From the NCBI RefSeq assembly GCF_001575205.1, contig NZ_LSRE01000010.1, positions 1-64,000 of the forward strand: 64,000 nucleotides of DNA, read 5' to 3'. Source of the DNA: Tsukamurella pseudospumae (GTDB lineage: Bacteria > Actinomycetota > Actinomycetes > Mycobacteriales > Mycobacteriaceae). How positions within the stretch are numbered: the first letter of the stretch is position 1; each line of letters opens with the position of its first letter. Shown here in pieces: positions 1 through 8,217 of the stretch. The notes under the pieces are model-generated. The model was not told the DNA's origin. It did no database searches and saw only the letters and a program-made list of their open reading frames with translations. Both the position numbers and the translations under genes were made by a program.

Positions 1-228
1 GGCCGGAGCCTTCTTGGCGGGGGCCTTCGCCGCGGTCTTCTTCGCGGCGGTGGTCTTGGCCGGAGCCTTCTTGGCGGGGGCCTTCGCCGCGGTCTTCTTC
101 GCGGCGGTGGTCTTGGCCGGAGCCTTCTTGGCGGGGGCCTTCGCCGCGGTCTTCTTCGCGGCGGTGGTCTTGGCCGGAGCCTTCTTGGCGGGGGCCTTCG
201 CCGCCGTCTTCTTCGCGGCGGTCGCCTT
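1..228. repeat. 57-bp tandem repeat in the hupB tail
   Basis: Four consecutive 57-bp units start at 1, 58, 115 and 172. The first three are identical by eye; the fourth differs at a few positions. Each encodes the 19-residue unit [19 protein letters not shown] on the minus strand (phase arbitrary). The array is cut by the window edge, so the true copy number is unknown. Confidence 0.95.
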
Positions 229-654
229 GGTGACCTTGGCAGGAGCCTTCTTCGCGGCGGCCTTGGTCGCGGTGGCCTTGGCGGCCGCCTTCTTCGCGGC
301 GGCCTTCTTCGCGGGCGCGGCCTTCGTCGCGGTCGCGGAGCTGCGACGTACGGCGGGGCCCGAGGACGGCAGCTTGGCCGAACCCGAGATCACGGCCTTG
401 AACTGCGCGCCCGGGCGGAAGGCGGGGACCGAGGTGGGCTTGACCTTGACGGTCTCGCCGGTGCGCGGGTTGCGGGCGACACGGGCGGCGCGCTTGCGCT
501 GCTCGAAGACGCCGAACCCGGTGATGGTGACGGACTCACCCGCGTGCACGGCACGGACGATCGTGTCGACGATCGCCTCGACGGCTGCGCCGGCGGCGCG
601 GCGGTCGGTGCCCAGCTTCTCGGTGAGCTCTTCGATCAGTTCTGCCTTGTTCAT
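1..654 (-). CDS. hupB: HupB, histone-like nucleoid protein (3' end beyond the window)
   Basis: DNA-binding HU protein of the mycobacterial type: an N-terminal HU domain (about 90 residues, starting MNKAELIDEL and containing the [21 protein letters not shown] beta-arm region) followed by a long Lys/Ala/Pro tail of PAKKA/AAKK motifs like eukaryotic histone H1. It compacts the chromosome. The start ATG at 654-652 has a GGAAG ribosome binding site 6 nt upstream, and a TACGGT -10-like box lies near 698. The tail is built from 19-residue tandem repeats and runs off the left edge with no stop seen, so the C-terminus is missing. The HU core is intact. Divergent neighbours are absent; leuD ends upstream on the same strand after a strong hairpin, so hupB is transcribed alone. 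Confidence 0.93.
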   Translation of the reverse strand, partial: MNKAELIEELTEKLGTDRRAAGAAVEAIVDTIVRAVHAGESVTITGFGVFEQRKRAARVARNPRTGETVKVKPTSVPAFRPGAQFKAVISGSAKLPSSGPAVRRSSATATKAAPAKKAAAKKAAAKATATKAAAKKAPAKVTKATAAKKTAAKAPAKKAPAKTTAAKKTAAKAPAKKAPAKTTAAKKTAAKAPAKKAPAKTTAAKKTAAKAPAKKAPA

Positions 655-775
655 GAACAACTTCCCTCTGCGGTCGGTGGCTCACCGCTGAGCCAACTAG
701 GGACACCGTAAACGCACAATTGCATTTCATCCAAGAGCCACGCCACATTTGATGGCGGGTGTGTCGGAAAGACAA

Positions 776-807
776 GCGGCGGCACCGGTTCGATCCGGTG
801 CCGCCGC
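776..807 (-). terminator. Terminator hairpin after leuCD
   Basis: A perfect 13-bp stem (776-788 with 795-807) closes a 6-nt loop just downstream of leuD on the minus strand, followed by a T-rich stretch. It separates leuCD from hupB. Confidence 0.8.
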
Positions 808-822
808 CGGCCTCTCGAGAAG

Positions 823-1410
823 CTAGATCGTGACGGGTTTGTATGCAGGCCTGCGGCTTTCGAAATCCGAGATCGCGTCAGCCTGCTGCAAGGTGATGCC
901 GATGTCGTCCAGACCGGCCATCAGGCGGTGCCGGACCGGGTCATCGATCGTGAAGGGAACTACCAAGTCTCCGGCGGAGACCGTCCGGTCCTCGAGGTCG
1001 ACGGTGATCTCGAGCCCCGGGTCGTTCTCGAGGGCCTTCCAGAGCAGCTCGACGTTCTCCTGCTCCACGAGCGCGGCCACGAGACCGGCTTTGCCCGAAT
1101 TCCCCCGGAAGATGTCTGCGAACCGCGACGAGATGACGACCCGGAAGCCGTAATCCATCAGCGCCCAGACCGCGTGCTCGCGCGAGCTGCCCGTGCCGAA
1201 GTCCGGGCCCGCCACCAGGACCGAGCCGTGGTCGTACGGCGGGGTGTTGAGGATGAAGTTCGGATCGGTGCGCCACGCCGAGAACAGGCCGTCCTCGAAT
1301 CCGGTCCGGGTCACGCGCTTGAGGTAGACCGCTGGAATGATCTGGTCGGTGTCGACATTGGTGCGGCGCAGCGGGACACCGATGCCGGTATGGGTGACGA
1401 TGGCTTCCAT
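823..1410 (-). CDS. leuD: 3-isopropylmalate dehydratase small subunit LeuD
   Basis: Swivelling subunit of isopropylmalate isomerase, which pairs with LeuC to convert 2-isopropylmalate to 3-isopropylmalate in leucine synthesis (cytoplasm). The 195-residue length is typical. Visible family motifs are the N-terminal [20 protein letters not shown] stretch and the [17 protein letters not shown] loop that reaches into the active site. The ATG at 1410 is preceded by AAGGAG at 9 nt. It lies 17 nt after leuC, so the two are one transcript, ending at the hairpin 776-807. Confidence 0.96.
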   Translation of the reverse strand: MEAIVTHTGIGVPLRRTNVDTDQIIPAVYLKRVTRTGFEDGLFSAWRTDPNFILNTPPYDHGSVLVAGPDFGTGSSREHAVWALMDYGFRVVISSRFADIFRGNSGKAGLVAALVEQENVELLWKALENDPGLEITVDLEDRTVSAGDLVVPFTIDDPVRHRLMAGLDDIGITLQQADAISDFESRRPAYKPVTI

Positions 1411-1427
1411 CTTCTACTCTCCTTCGA

Positions 1428-2873
1428 CTACGGGCGGGCGTTGGCGCCGGCGACGGGGGCCAGATCGGCCGGGGCGGACAGGGTGCCGCGGACGGCGGTC
1501 GCCGCCGCGACGGCCGGAGAGACCAGGTGCGTGCGGCTGCCCTTGCCCTGGCGTCCCTCGAAGTTCCGGTTCGACGTGGACGCCGACCGCTCGCCGGCAG
1601 CGAGCTGATCGGGGTTCATGCCGAGGCACATCGAGCAGCCCGCCTGGCGCCACTCCGCGCCGGCGTCGAGGAAGACCTGCCCCAGCCCCTCCTCCTCGGC
1701 CTGCGCGCGCACCCGCATGGAGCCCGGTACCACCAGCATTCGGACACCGTCGGCGACCTTGCGCCCGCGAAGGATCTCGGCGACGGCGCGCAGGTCCTCG
1801 ATCCGGCCGTTGGTGCACGACCCGACGAAGACCGCGTCGACCGCGATGTCGCGCAGTGGCGTGCCGGCCTCGAGACCCATGTACTGCAGGGCCTTCGCCG
1901 CCGTCTCCTTCTCACCGTCCGAGCCGAAGGACTCCGGATCGGGGACCGAGGCGCTCAGGGGCGCACCCTGCCCCGGATTGGTGCCCCAGGTGACGAACGG
2001 GGTCAGGGCGCTGCCGTCGATGTCGACCTCGGCGTCGAAGGTCGCTCCCTCGTCCGTGCGCAGGGCGTCCCACGCCTCGATCGCGGCGTCCCAGTCGGCA
2101 CCCTTCGGTGCGTGCTGGCGGCCCTCGAGGTAGTCGTAGGTGATCCGGTCGGGGGCGATCAGGCCGGCCCGGGCGCCCGCCTCGATCGACATGTTGCAGA
2201 TGGTCATCCGCGCTTCCATCGACAGCTTCTCGATCGCGCTCCCGCGGTACTCCAGGACGTAGCCCTGACCACCGCCGGTGCCGATCTTGGCGATGATGGC
2301 CAGGATCAGGTCCTTCGAGGTGACGCCCGGCTGCAGCTCACCGGTGACGTTGATCGCCATCGTCTTGAAGGGCTTGAGCGGCAGGGTCTGCGTGGCGAGC
2401 ACGTGCTCGACCTCGGAGGTGCCGATACCCATGGCGATCGCACCGAAGGCACCGTGCGTGGAGGTGTGGCTGTCGCCGCACACCACCGTCATCCCGGGCT
2501 GGGTCAGGCCCAGCTGCGGGCCCATGACGTGGACGATGCCCTGCTCGCCGTCGCCCATCGAGTGCAGGCGCACACCGAACTCGGCGCAGTTGCGGCGCAG
2601 CGTCTCGACCTGCGTGCGCGAGACCTCGTCGGCGATCGGCTGGACCAGCGTGTCCGTGGGCACGTTGTGGTCCTCGGTCGCGATGGTCAGGTCGGGACGG
2701 CGCACCGGGCGACCGGCCAGCCGCAGACCGTCGAAGGCCTGGGGGCTGGTCACCTCGTGCACGAGGTGCAGGTCGATGTAGATGAGATCGGGCTCGCGCG
2801 AAGCGCCCTCACCCTCCCCCTTGACGACGACGTGCTGGTCCCAGACCTTCTCTGCCATTGTCCGCGGCTGCAT
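1428..2873 (-). CDS. leuC: 3-isopropylmalate dehydratase large subunit LeuC
   Basis: Aconitase-family catalytic subunit carrying the [4Fe-4S] cluster. The expected motifs are present: [16 protein letters not shown] and, for the cluster cysteines, GSCTNGR and [13 protein letters not shown] chose the ATG at 2873 ([14 protein letters not shown], 481 residues) because AGGTGG lies 5 nt upstream and the family begins near here; an in-frame ATG at 2891 would add six residues. It is first in the leuCD operon and diverges from the IclR regulator gene at 2960, which probably controls it through the 86-bp gap. Confidence 0.95.
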   Translation of the reverse strand: MQPRTMAEKVWDQHVVVKGEGEGASREPDLIYIDLHLVHEVTSPQAFDGLRLAGRPVRRPDLTIATEDHNVPTDTLVQPIADEVSRTQVETLRRNCAEFGVRLHSMGDGEQGIVHVMGPQLGLTQPGMTVVCGDSHTSTHGAFGAIAMGIGTSEVEHVLATQTLPLKPFKTMAINVTGELQPGVTSKDLILAIIAKIGTGGGQGYVLEYRGSAIEKLSMEARMTICNMSIEAGARAGLIAPDRITYDYLEGRQHAPKGADWDAAIEAWDALRTDEGATFDAEVDIDGSALTPFVTWGTNPGQGAPLSASVPDPESFGSDGEKETAAKALQYMGLEAGTPLRDIAVDAVFVGSCTNGRIEDLRAVAEILRGRKVADGVRMLVVPGSMRVRAQAEEEGLGQVFLDAGAEWRQAGCSMCLGMNPDQLAAGERSASTSNRNFEGRQGKGSRTHLVSPAVAAATAVRGTLSAPADLAPVAGANARP

Positions 2874-2959
2874 GATTCCCACCTGCTCCATGATCGGGCC
2901 CCGACGGTGAGCGCGGGCTGCGCGTTGAATCCCACCATGCGAGAGCCTAGTATCGAACT
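2874..2959. promoter_or_regulatory. Divergent leuC / ltbR promoter region
   Basis: On the plus strand TAGTAT at 2948-2953 lies 6 nt before the regulator ATG at 2960, giving a leaderless promoter. Any leuC promoter must read in the opposite direction from the same short gap, so binding of the IclR protein here could affect both genes. I could not define the operator by eye. Confidence 0.6.
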
Positions 2960-3682
2960 ATGGGACACGATACCGCACCGACCGACGCCCCCGAAAGTCT
3001 CACCCCGGTGAGCGGCATCGGCGTGCTGGACAAGTCGGTCGCCGTGCTGCGCGCCGCCGCCGCGGAGCCCGCGACGCTGGCCGACCTGTGCGGCCGCACC
3101 GGCCTGCCGCGGGCCACGGCGCACCGTCTGGCCGTGGGGCTCGAGCTGCACGGATTGCTCACCCGGGACGGCGACGGCCTGTGGCGCCCCGGATCCGCGC
3201 TGCGCGAGCTCGCGGCCAGCACCGCCGACGCCTTGATCGACACCGCCGCCATGGTCCTGCCCCGCCTGCGGGAGATCACTGGGGAATCGGTGCAGCTCTA
3301 CCGCCGCGAAGGCGATCACCGCGTGTGCATCGCGGCCGCCGAGCCGCCCTCCGGCCTGCGGGACACGGTACCCGTGGGCTCGCGGCTGCCGATGACGGCG
3401 GGGTCCGGCGCGAAGGTGTTGGCCGCCTGGGGCGATCCGCGCAGCGAATCGTCCTTCAGCGAGCGCACGCTTGCGGACATCCGCAAGCGGGGGTGGGCAC
3501 AGAGCGCCGGCGAGCGCGAGAGCGGCGTCGCCAGCGTCTCCGCGCCCGTGCGCAATCCCCGCGGCGAGGTGGTCGCGGCGATCTCGGTGTCCGGCCCGAT
3601 CGATCGCATGGGGCGGCGCCCCGGCGCGCGCTGGGCGGCGGATCTGCTCCAGGCTGCCGAGGCGCTGCAGCGCCGGATCTGA
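2960..3682 (+). CDS. ltbR: IclR-family regulator, LtbR type
   Basis: 240-residue IclR-family transcription factor: N-terminal winged helix-turn-helix (about residues 18-75, including LADLCGRTGLPRATAHRLAVGLELHGLL) and a C-terminal effector domain (about 95-238) with the typical GSRLPMTAGSGAKVLAAW segment. Its place directly divergent from leuCD matches Rv2989 of M. tuberculosis and LtbR of Corynebacterium glutamicum, a repressor of leuB and leuCD; that function is carried over from position and family. The start is leaderless: -10 box TAGTAT at 2948-2953, no Shine-Dalgarno. Confidence 0.85.
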   Translation: MGHDTAPTDAPESLTPVSGIGVLDKSVAVLRAAAAEPATLADLCGRTGLPRATAHRLAVGLELHGLLTRDGDGLWRPGSALRELAASTADALIDTAAMVLPRLREITGESVQLYRREGDHRVCIAAAEPPSGLRDTVPVGSRLPMTAGSGAKVLAAWGDPRSESSFSERTLADIRKRGWAQSAGERESGVASVSAPVRNPRGEVVAAISVSGPIDRMGRRPGARWAADLLQAAEALQRRI

Positions 3683-3718
3683 CGGGGCCCGACCCGACCG
3701 GGCCGGATCCGATTGCCG

Positions 3719-4855
3719 CTATGCGGCCACGATCACCCGGCAGCGGACGGCGGCACCGTCGACCTCGAGGACCGCGCCGACCCTGCTCGACGTGTCCGCC
3801 ATCCGGGCGGCGCGGTGGGCGATGACGGCCTCGGCGACCACGGGCCAGGCGTCGTGCCGGATGGCGCGGCGCACGGACCGCGCGCCGTAGACCGGATCGA
3901 AACCGGTGTCCACCAGGTGCTTCGCGACCGCGGCGTCGATGCTCAGGTCCACGCCGCGCTTGCGCGCCCGCTCGGCGAACATGTCCAGTTCGTGCCGTGC
4001 GACGGCCAGCGCGGTGTCACCGGAGAGCTCCTCGAAGAGCGTGACCTCGTCGATCCGGTTGAGGAACTCGGGGTCGAAGAAGCGCGCGATCGACTGCTCG
4101 GAGATGCGGTCCAGGCGCCCCTCGAGGATCCGGTCCACACGCTCGGACGCCGCCGCGGGGAGGACCCGCGTCACCGAGCGCCCGGCGCGGTGCCACGGGC
4201 GCTCCTGCTCGGCCCGCAGCTCGCGGCTGCCGAGGTTGGAGGTCATGAACACCAGGCAGTTGCGGAAGTCGTAGCGCTGCTGGCCGTTCGCGAGCGTCAG
4301 CTGCCCGCGGTCGAGAACGTGCAGCAGTGCCCGCAGGACCGTCGTGTGCGCCTTCTCGACCTCGTCGAACAGGACGATCCCCGGCATGGAGACGGTGCCC
4401 TCGATGCGATCCCTGTCGAAGACGCTCAGGCCCTCCTTGGAGCCCGAATAGCCCGGTGGCGCACCGGCGAAGGACGCCGCGTAGTGCTCCTGCGCCATCG
4501 CGGACATGTCCACCTGACAGAAGTCGTCCGGGCCGGTCCGCAGCGCGGAGGCGAGTTGCCGAACGATCTCCGTCTTGCCGGTACCCGTCGGGCCGACGAG
4601 CAGATGACTCGCCAGGGGGCGCGTCTTATCGGTGAGGCCGGCCTGCACGACGGAGAGGGTCTTGAAGATCGACTCGATCGCGTGGTCCTGTCCGAAGACG
4701 TTGGCGCGCAGCTGCGCCAGGATCCGCGCCGCATCGACCCGCCCCACCGCCGCCTTCGCGAACTCGGCGTCGGTGGGACGGGACTCGGAGGAGCCGGACG
4801 CCCGGCCGCCGATGTCGACTCCCTCGGCGGCCAGGCGATCGGTGATGAAGGGCAC
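3719..4855 (-). CDS. AmiB-like AAA+ ATPase (ClpB/ClpX-type) of the amidase operon
   Basis: 378-residue single-module AAA+ protein of the Clp/Hsp100 class. Visible are Walker A GPTGTGKT (88-95), a Tyr-containing pore loop APPGYSGSKEG, Walker B VLFDEVEKAH, sensor 1 MTSNLGS, the DPEFLNRIDE box and a GARSVRRAI sensor 2. No N-terminal Clp repeat or zinc finger is present. Its length and its position after amiE match AmiB of the Pseudomonas aeruginosa amidase operon, a chaperone-like ATPase of uncertain role. The GTG at 4855 was chosen because it lies 2 nt beyond the amiE stop; longer in-frame readings overlap amiE. Last gene of the amiS-amiE-amiB transcript. Confidence 0.85.
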   Translation of the reverse strand: MPFITDRLAAEGVDIGGRASGSSESRPTDAEFAKAAVGRVDAARILAQLRANVFGQDHAIESIFKTLSVVQAGLTDKTRPLASHLLVGPTGTGKTEIVRQLASALRTGPDDFCQVDMSAMAQEHYAASFAGAPPGYSGSKEGLSVFDRDRIEGTVSMPGIVLFDEVEKAHTTVLRALLHVLDRGQLTLANGQQRYDFRNCLVFMTSNLGSRELRAEQERPWHRAGRSVTRVLPAAASERVDRILEGRLDRISEQSIARFFDPEFLNRIDEVTLFEELSGDTALAVARHELDMFAERARKRGVDLSIDAAVAKHLVDTGFDPVYGARSVRRAIRHDAWPVVAEAVIAHRAARMADTSSRVGAVLEVDGAAVRCRVIVAA

Positions 4856-4857
4856 GG

Positions 4858-5895
4858 TTACGCCTCGTGCGTCTTCTCGGTGGGGATGGTGCCGACGGGG
4901 CACTCGGCCACGCCGATCGTGTCGCGCGTGAAGGACTCGACCTGCTCGCGGGCGGCCTCGGCGTCGGTGACCCACAGCTTGTAGAAGTCGAAGGGGCACT
5001 CCGCGACACCCTTGTCCCCCTCGCCGGCGGCGTGGATGCCCGTGTAACCGCGGTGCAGGATCTTGAACAGGTGATTCTGCGACTGGTCGTGCTTGCGCGC
5101 GTCCCGGATCGTCGAGACCGAGAGCTGCGCGTACTGGATGCCGTACTCCTCCTCCCCCGTCTCACCGAGCGTGCGGCCGTCGAACCCGATGATCGACGAG
5201 TGGCCGAAATACGAGTAGACACCGTCGAACCCGGCGGCGTTCGCCACCGCGACATAGCAGTTGTTCGCCCAGGCCATGGCCTTGGCCATCAGCACCTGCT
5301 GCTCCTTCGCGGGATACATGTAGCCCTGGCAGCGGACGATGAGCTCGGCACCCTTCATCGCGCAGTCGCGCCAGATCTCGGGGTAGTTGCCGTCGTCGCA
5401 CACGATGAGCGACACCTTGAGTCCCTTCGGGCCGTCCACGACATAGGTCGAGCTGCCGGGGTACCAGCCCTCGATCGGGGCCCACGGGATGATCTTGCGG
5501 TACTTCTGCACGATCTCGCCCTGATCGTTGATGAGGATGAGGGTGTTGTAGGGCGGCTTGTTCGGGTGGTCCTCGTGCTGCTCGCCGGTGATCGAGAAGA
5601 CGCCCCAGGTGCCGGCCTTGCGGCAGGCGTCGGAGAAGATCTTCGTCTCCTCACCGGGAACGGCCGCGGCGGTGGCGTACATCTCGTCGGGGTCGTACAT
5701 GATCCCCTGCGTCGAGTACTCGGGGAAGATCACGAGATCCATGCCCGGCAGGCCGGACTTCATGCCGACGACCATCTCGGCGATCTTGTGGCAGTTCTCG
5801 AGGACCTCCTCCCGGGTGTGCAGGCGGGGCATCTTGTAGTTGACGACGGCGACGCCGACGGTGTCCGGGCTCGAGGAGATGTCTCCGTGACGCAT
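4858..5895 (-). CDS. amiE: Aliphatic amidase AmiE
   Basis: Nitrilase-superfamily amidase that hydrolyses short aliphatic amides (acetamide, propionamide) to the acid and ammonia. The 345-residue protein aligns by eye along its length with P. aeruginosa AmiE (MRHGDISSS...[15 protein letters not shown]). The catalytic triad falls at the same numbers: Glu59 in FPEYS, Lys134 in KYRKIIPW and Cys166 in [12 protein letters not shown] weak AAGG lies 9 nt before the ATG. It sits between amiS (40 nt upstream) and the AmiB-like ATPase (2 nt downstream). Confidence 0.96.
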   Translation of the reverse strand: MRHGDISSSPDTVGVAVVNYKMPRLHTREEVLENCHKIAEMVVGMKSGLPGMDLVIFPEYSTQGIMYDPDEMYATAAAVPGEETKIFSDACRKAGTWGVFSITGEQHEDHPNKPPYNTLILINDQGEIVQKYRKIIPWAPIEGWYPGSSTYVVDGPKGLKVSLIVCDDGNYPEIWRDCAMKGAELIVRCQGYMYPAKEQQVLMAKAMAWANNCYVAVANAAGFDGVYSYFGHSSIIGFDGRTLGETGEEEYGIQYAQLSVSTIRDARKHDQSQNHLFKILHRGYTGIHAAGEGDKGVAECPFDFYKLWVTDAEAAREQVESFTRDTIGVAECPVGTIPTEKTHEA

Positions 5896-5935
5896 GAGAG
5901 GTGCCTTTCGTTGATTTCCGTTGCGATCGAGGGAT

Positions 5936-6550
5936 TTACGCGTTGCCGGGAGCGGGCATGGGCAGCTGCGGCATGACCTTGGCGCCGACGGCGCTCACCA
6001 CGACCAGGGCGACTGCGATGACTGCGGCCCACATCGCTGCGGTGCCGCTGGTGGGCCAGTTGCCGCGCCACATCAGGAGCGCGGGCACGGTGCACGTCAG
6101 GTGCGAGCCGATGAGGATCAGCCACCCGGTGAACGGCGACAGGGCGGCGACGCCGCACGCCAGGATGAGGAAGAACATCAGCCACATGAGCGCCCACACG
6201 AACCAGATCACCCCGAACACGGGGTCCGCGGCGAAGGAGAAGCAGCCGAACACGATCGCCATGGCGGCCACGAAGATCGAGTACCACCCGAGGCCGCGGC
6301 CGTCGTTGCCCATGAGGTTGTTGATGCCGACGAACAGGTAGGTGAAGCCGAACAGGTAGCTCGACCCCGCCCCGAAGATCCCGTGGAGGTCACCGTCGGC
6401 GGCGACGACGGCCAGCGTCGGGAGGACGACCTGCATCGCGCCGACGAAGAGGTTGAACACGCCCGCCTCGCGGGCGGAGATCGCCCCGAGGAACCAGGCC
6501 CCGTTGACGAACAGCACGGCTCCGACGAAGAGCAATCCGATTGTGGTCAT
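5936..6550 (-). CDS. amiS: AmiS/UreI-family amide or urea channel
   Basis: 204-residue integral membrane protein with about six hydrophobic segments (for example [20 protein letters not shown] at the N-terminus). It has the composition and spacing of the AmiS/UreI family, which forms proton-gated urea or amide channels. In this operon it would bring amides to AmiE. The ATG at 6550 has GGGAG 6 nt upstream. It is the first gene of the amiS-amiE-amiB transcript, and a spaced inverted repeat lies in its upstream region (6568-6596). Confidence 0.9.
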   Translation of the reverse strand: MTTIGLLFVGAVLFVNGAWFLGAISAREAGVFNLFVGAMQVVLPTLAVVAADGDLHGIFGAGSSYLFGFTYLFVGINNLMGNDGRGLGWYSIFVAAMAIVFGCFSFAADPVFGVIWFVWALMWLMFFLILACGVAALSPFTGWLILIGSHLTCTVPALLMWRGNWPTSGTAAMWAAVIAVALVVVSAVGAKVMPQLPMPAPGNA

Positions 6551-6567
6551 CGCGACTCCCGATTTAT

Positions 6568-6596
6568 TACCGATTCGGCACTATCTCTGATCGGTA
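6568..6596. promoter_or_regulatory. Inverted repeat upstream of amiS, candidate MarR operator
   Basis: TACCGAT at 6568-6574 and ATCGGTA at 6590-6596 form an exact 7-bp inverted repeat with centres 22 bp apart, about two helical turns. It lies in the AT-rich gap between the marR stop and the amiS start and overlaps possible -10 sequences, so it is a plausible operator for the neighbouring regulator. Confidence 0.5.
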
Positions 6597-6656
6597 GTAT
6601 TCGCGCGCCGTGCGGCGCGTGTCAGCGGAATCGGCGAAAAACTTTGTCGAGAAGAG

Positions 6657-7010
6657 TCAGGAGAGGCGGGCGACGAGGGCTTCCCACACGTCACGGCCGG
6701 TGTCCGAGATCGACAGAAGAACGCTGCGACGGTCACCCGGGGCCGGGCGACGGTACGCCAGGTTGCGTTCGACGAGGCGGTCGACCAGCCGGGTGGTGGA
6801 CGACGGGGTGGTGCCCGTGCGGGCCGCCAGCTCCCCGACGGTGGCGCCCTCGACCGCTGCGAGCAGGCGCAGGGCACGGAAGTGCTCGACGGTGAGATCG
6901 TGCTCGGCGAGTGCGGGCGTGAGAACGTTCATGACGAGATCGTCGGCGTCGCACACCGCCTCGAAGGCGGTGCGGCCCGGCGCCTCGGTGAGCTCCATCC
7001 GCCCGCTCAT
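6657..7010 (-). CDS. MarR-family regulator of the amide cluster
   Basis: 117-residue winged-helix protein. The DNA-binding region is visible (FRALRLLAAVEGATVGELAARTGTTPSSTTRLVDRLVERNLAYR), followed by the wing and PGDRRSVLLSISDTGRDVW. The start at 7010 (MSGRMELTEAP) is supported by GGAGGT 4 nt upstream; longer readings run into the divergent promoter. In P. aeruginosa the amide operon is controlled by the AmiC/AmiR antitermination pair. Here no AmiR-like gene is visible and this MarR protein lies between amiS and the AmiC-like gene, so it probably regulates the cluster (inference). Confidence 0.85.
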   Translation of the reverse strand: MSGRMELTEAPGRTAFEAVCDADDLVMNVLTPALAEHDLTVEHFRALRLLAAVEGATVGELAARTGTTPSSTTRLVDRLVERNLAYRRPAPGDRRSVLLSISDTGRDVWEALVARLS

Positions 7011-7154
7011 GTCCACCTCCGGAACGTCCACAGTGCCATTGCAATACGGCAGTACTGTACCGCGAATCGACGCATGCGGGGAGCGGCTCGGCGTACGCTG
7101 GCGTTCGACCGCCCGGTCCATGGTGCCGGCACGTGCGATGAGCGGACGTCAGTG

Positions 7155-8201
7155 ATGAGCGAATACACCGTGGGGCTGCTCTACCCTCGGCGTGGCCCCG
7201 CGGGTCTGTTCGGCCCGTCGTGCCTGAGCTGCACCACTCTCGCCGCGGACGACATCAACACCCGGGGCGGGATTCTGGGCCGCGAGCTGACGGTGCGCCC
7301 GATCGATTCCGCGACGGGCGTCGACAATGTCACGCGTGAGGTCGAAACCCTTCTGGCCGCGGGCGAGATCGACGCGATCGTCGGCTGGCACACCTCCGAC
7401 GTACGGCGGGCCCTCTCGGCGCGCCTGGATCTGCGGGTCCCGTACGTCTACACGGCGCTCTACGAGGGCGGGGAGTCGACGGCGGGCGTCTTCCTCACCG
7501 GTGAGACCCCGGAGGCGCAGATCCGGCCGGCGCTCGAGTGGCTGCGGCGCGAGCGCGGGGTCGGCCGATGGTGGATCGTGGGCAGCGACTACCTGTGGGC
7601 GCGCGACAGCGCGAAGGCGTGCGCGCGGTTCGCGCGCGGACTGGGCCATGACATCGTCGGCGCCGCGTTCGTACCGGTCGGCACCGACGACTTCTCCACG
7701 GTGATCTCGGACATCGCGCGTTCCGGGGCCGACGGGGTACTGATGCTGCTGCTGGGCCAGGACGCGGTCGAGTTCAATCGGGCCTTCGCCGCCGCCGGGC
7801 TCGACGGCGCCTTCATCCGGTACTCGCCGCTGATGGACGAACACATGCTCATGGCCTCGGGCGCCGAGGCCACGGGTGACCTGTTCGCCTCCGCCGGATA
7901 CTTCGACTCGGTGGTGACCTCCGAGTCGATGGAGTTCGGCGCGCACTACTTCGGGCGGTTCGGACCGGACGCGATCACGCCCACGTCGATGGGCGAGTCC
8001 TGCTTCGAGGGCATGCTGCTCTTGGAGTCGCTGCTCACCACCGCGCGCAGCACCGACGTGCGCGACATCATGGCCGGTGTCGAGCGCGTGCGCTACGACG
8101 GTGCCCGGGGCACCATGGGGCTCCGTAACGGCCACACCCGGCAGACCATGTACCTGGCGCAGGCCGAGGGCTGCGACTTCGACGTGATCGATCAACTCTG
8201 A
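7155..8201 (+). CDS. amiC: AmiC/UrtA-like amide- or urea-binding protein, no signal peptide
   Basis: 348-residue type 1 periplasmic-binding fold of the AmiC/UrtA branch. The N-terminus VGLLYPRRGPAGLFGPSCLSCTTLAADDINTRGGILGREL and the later GRWWIVGSDYLWARDS segment are typical. The protein starts directly with the binding fold and has no signal peptide or lipobox, so it should be cytoplasmic like P. aeruginosa AmiC, a sensor rather than a transporter subunit. It diverges from marR. No partner ABC transporter is adjacent. What it signals to is unknown because AmiR is missing. Confidence 0.82.
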   Translation: MSEYTVGLLYPRRGPAGLFGPSCLSCTTLAADDINTRGGILGRELTVRPIDSATGVDNVTREVETLLAAGEIDAIVGWHTSDVRRALSARLDLRVPYVYTALYEGGESTAGVFLTGETPEAQIRPALEWLRRERGVGRWWIVGSDYLWARDSAKACARFARGLGHDIVGAAFVPVGTDDFSTVISDIARSGADGVLMLLLGQDAVEFNRAFAAAGLDGAFIRYSPLMDEHMLMASGAEATGDLFASAGYFDSVVTSESMEFGAHYFGRFGPDAITPTSMGESCFEGMLLLESLLTTARSTDVRDIMAGVERVRYDGARGTMGLRNGHTRQTMYLAQAEGCDFDVIDQL

Positions 8202-8217
8202 CGAGCGCGGCACCCCG

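Noticed and set aside
1-228. The hupB array as a CRISPR
   Set aside because: The units are contiguous without spacers and stay in frame as coding repeats.
1527-3011. A 494-codon frame antisense to leuC
   Set aside because: No motifs or ribosome binding site; it covers well-defined leuC and the divergent promoter.
3686-3704. A 6-bp GGCCCG/CGGGCC stem between ltbR and the AmiB-like gene as a terminator
   Set aside because: Too short and lacking a T-tract; such stems are common in this composition.
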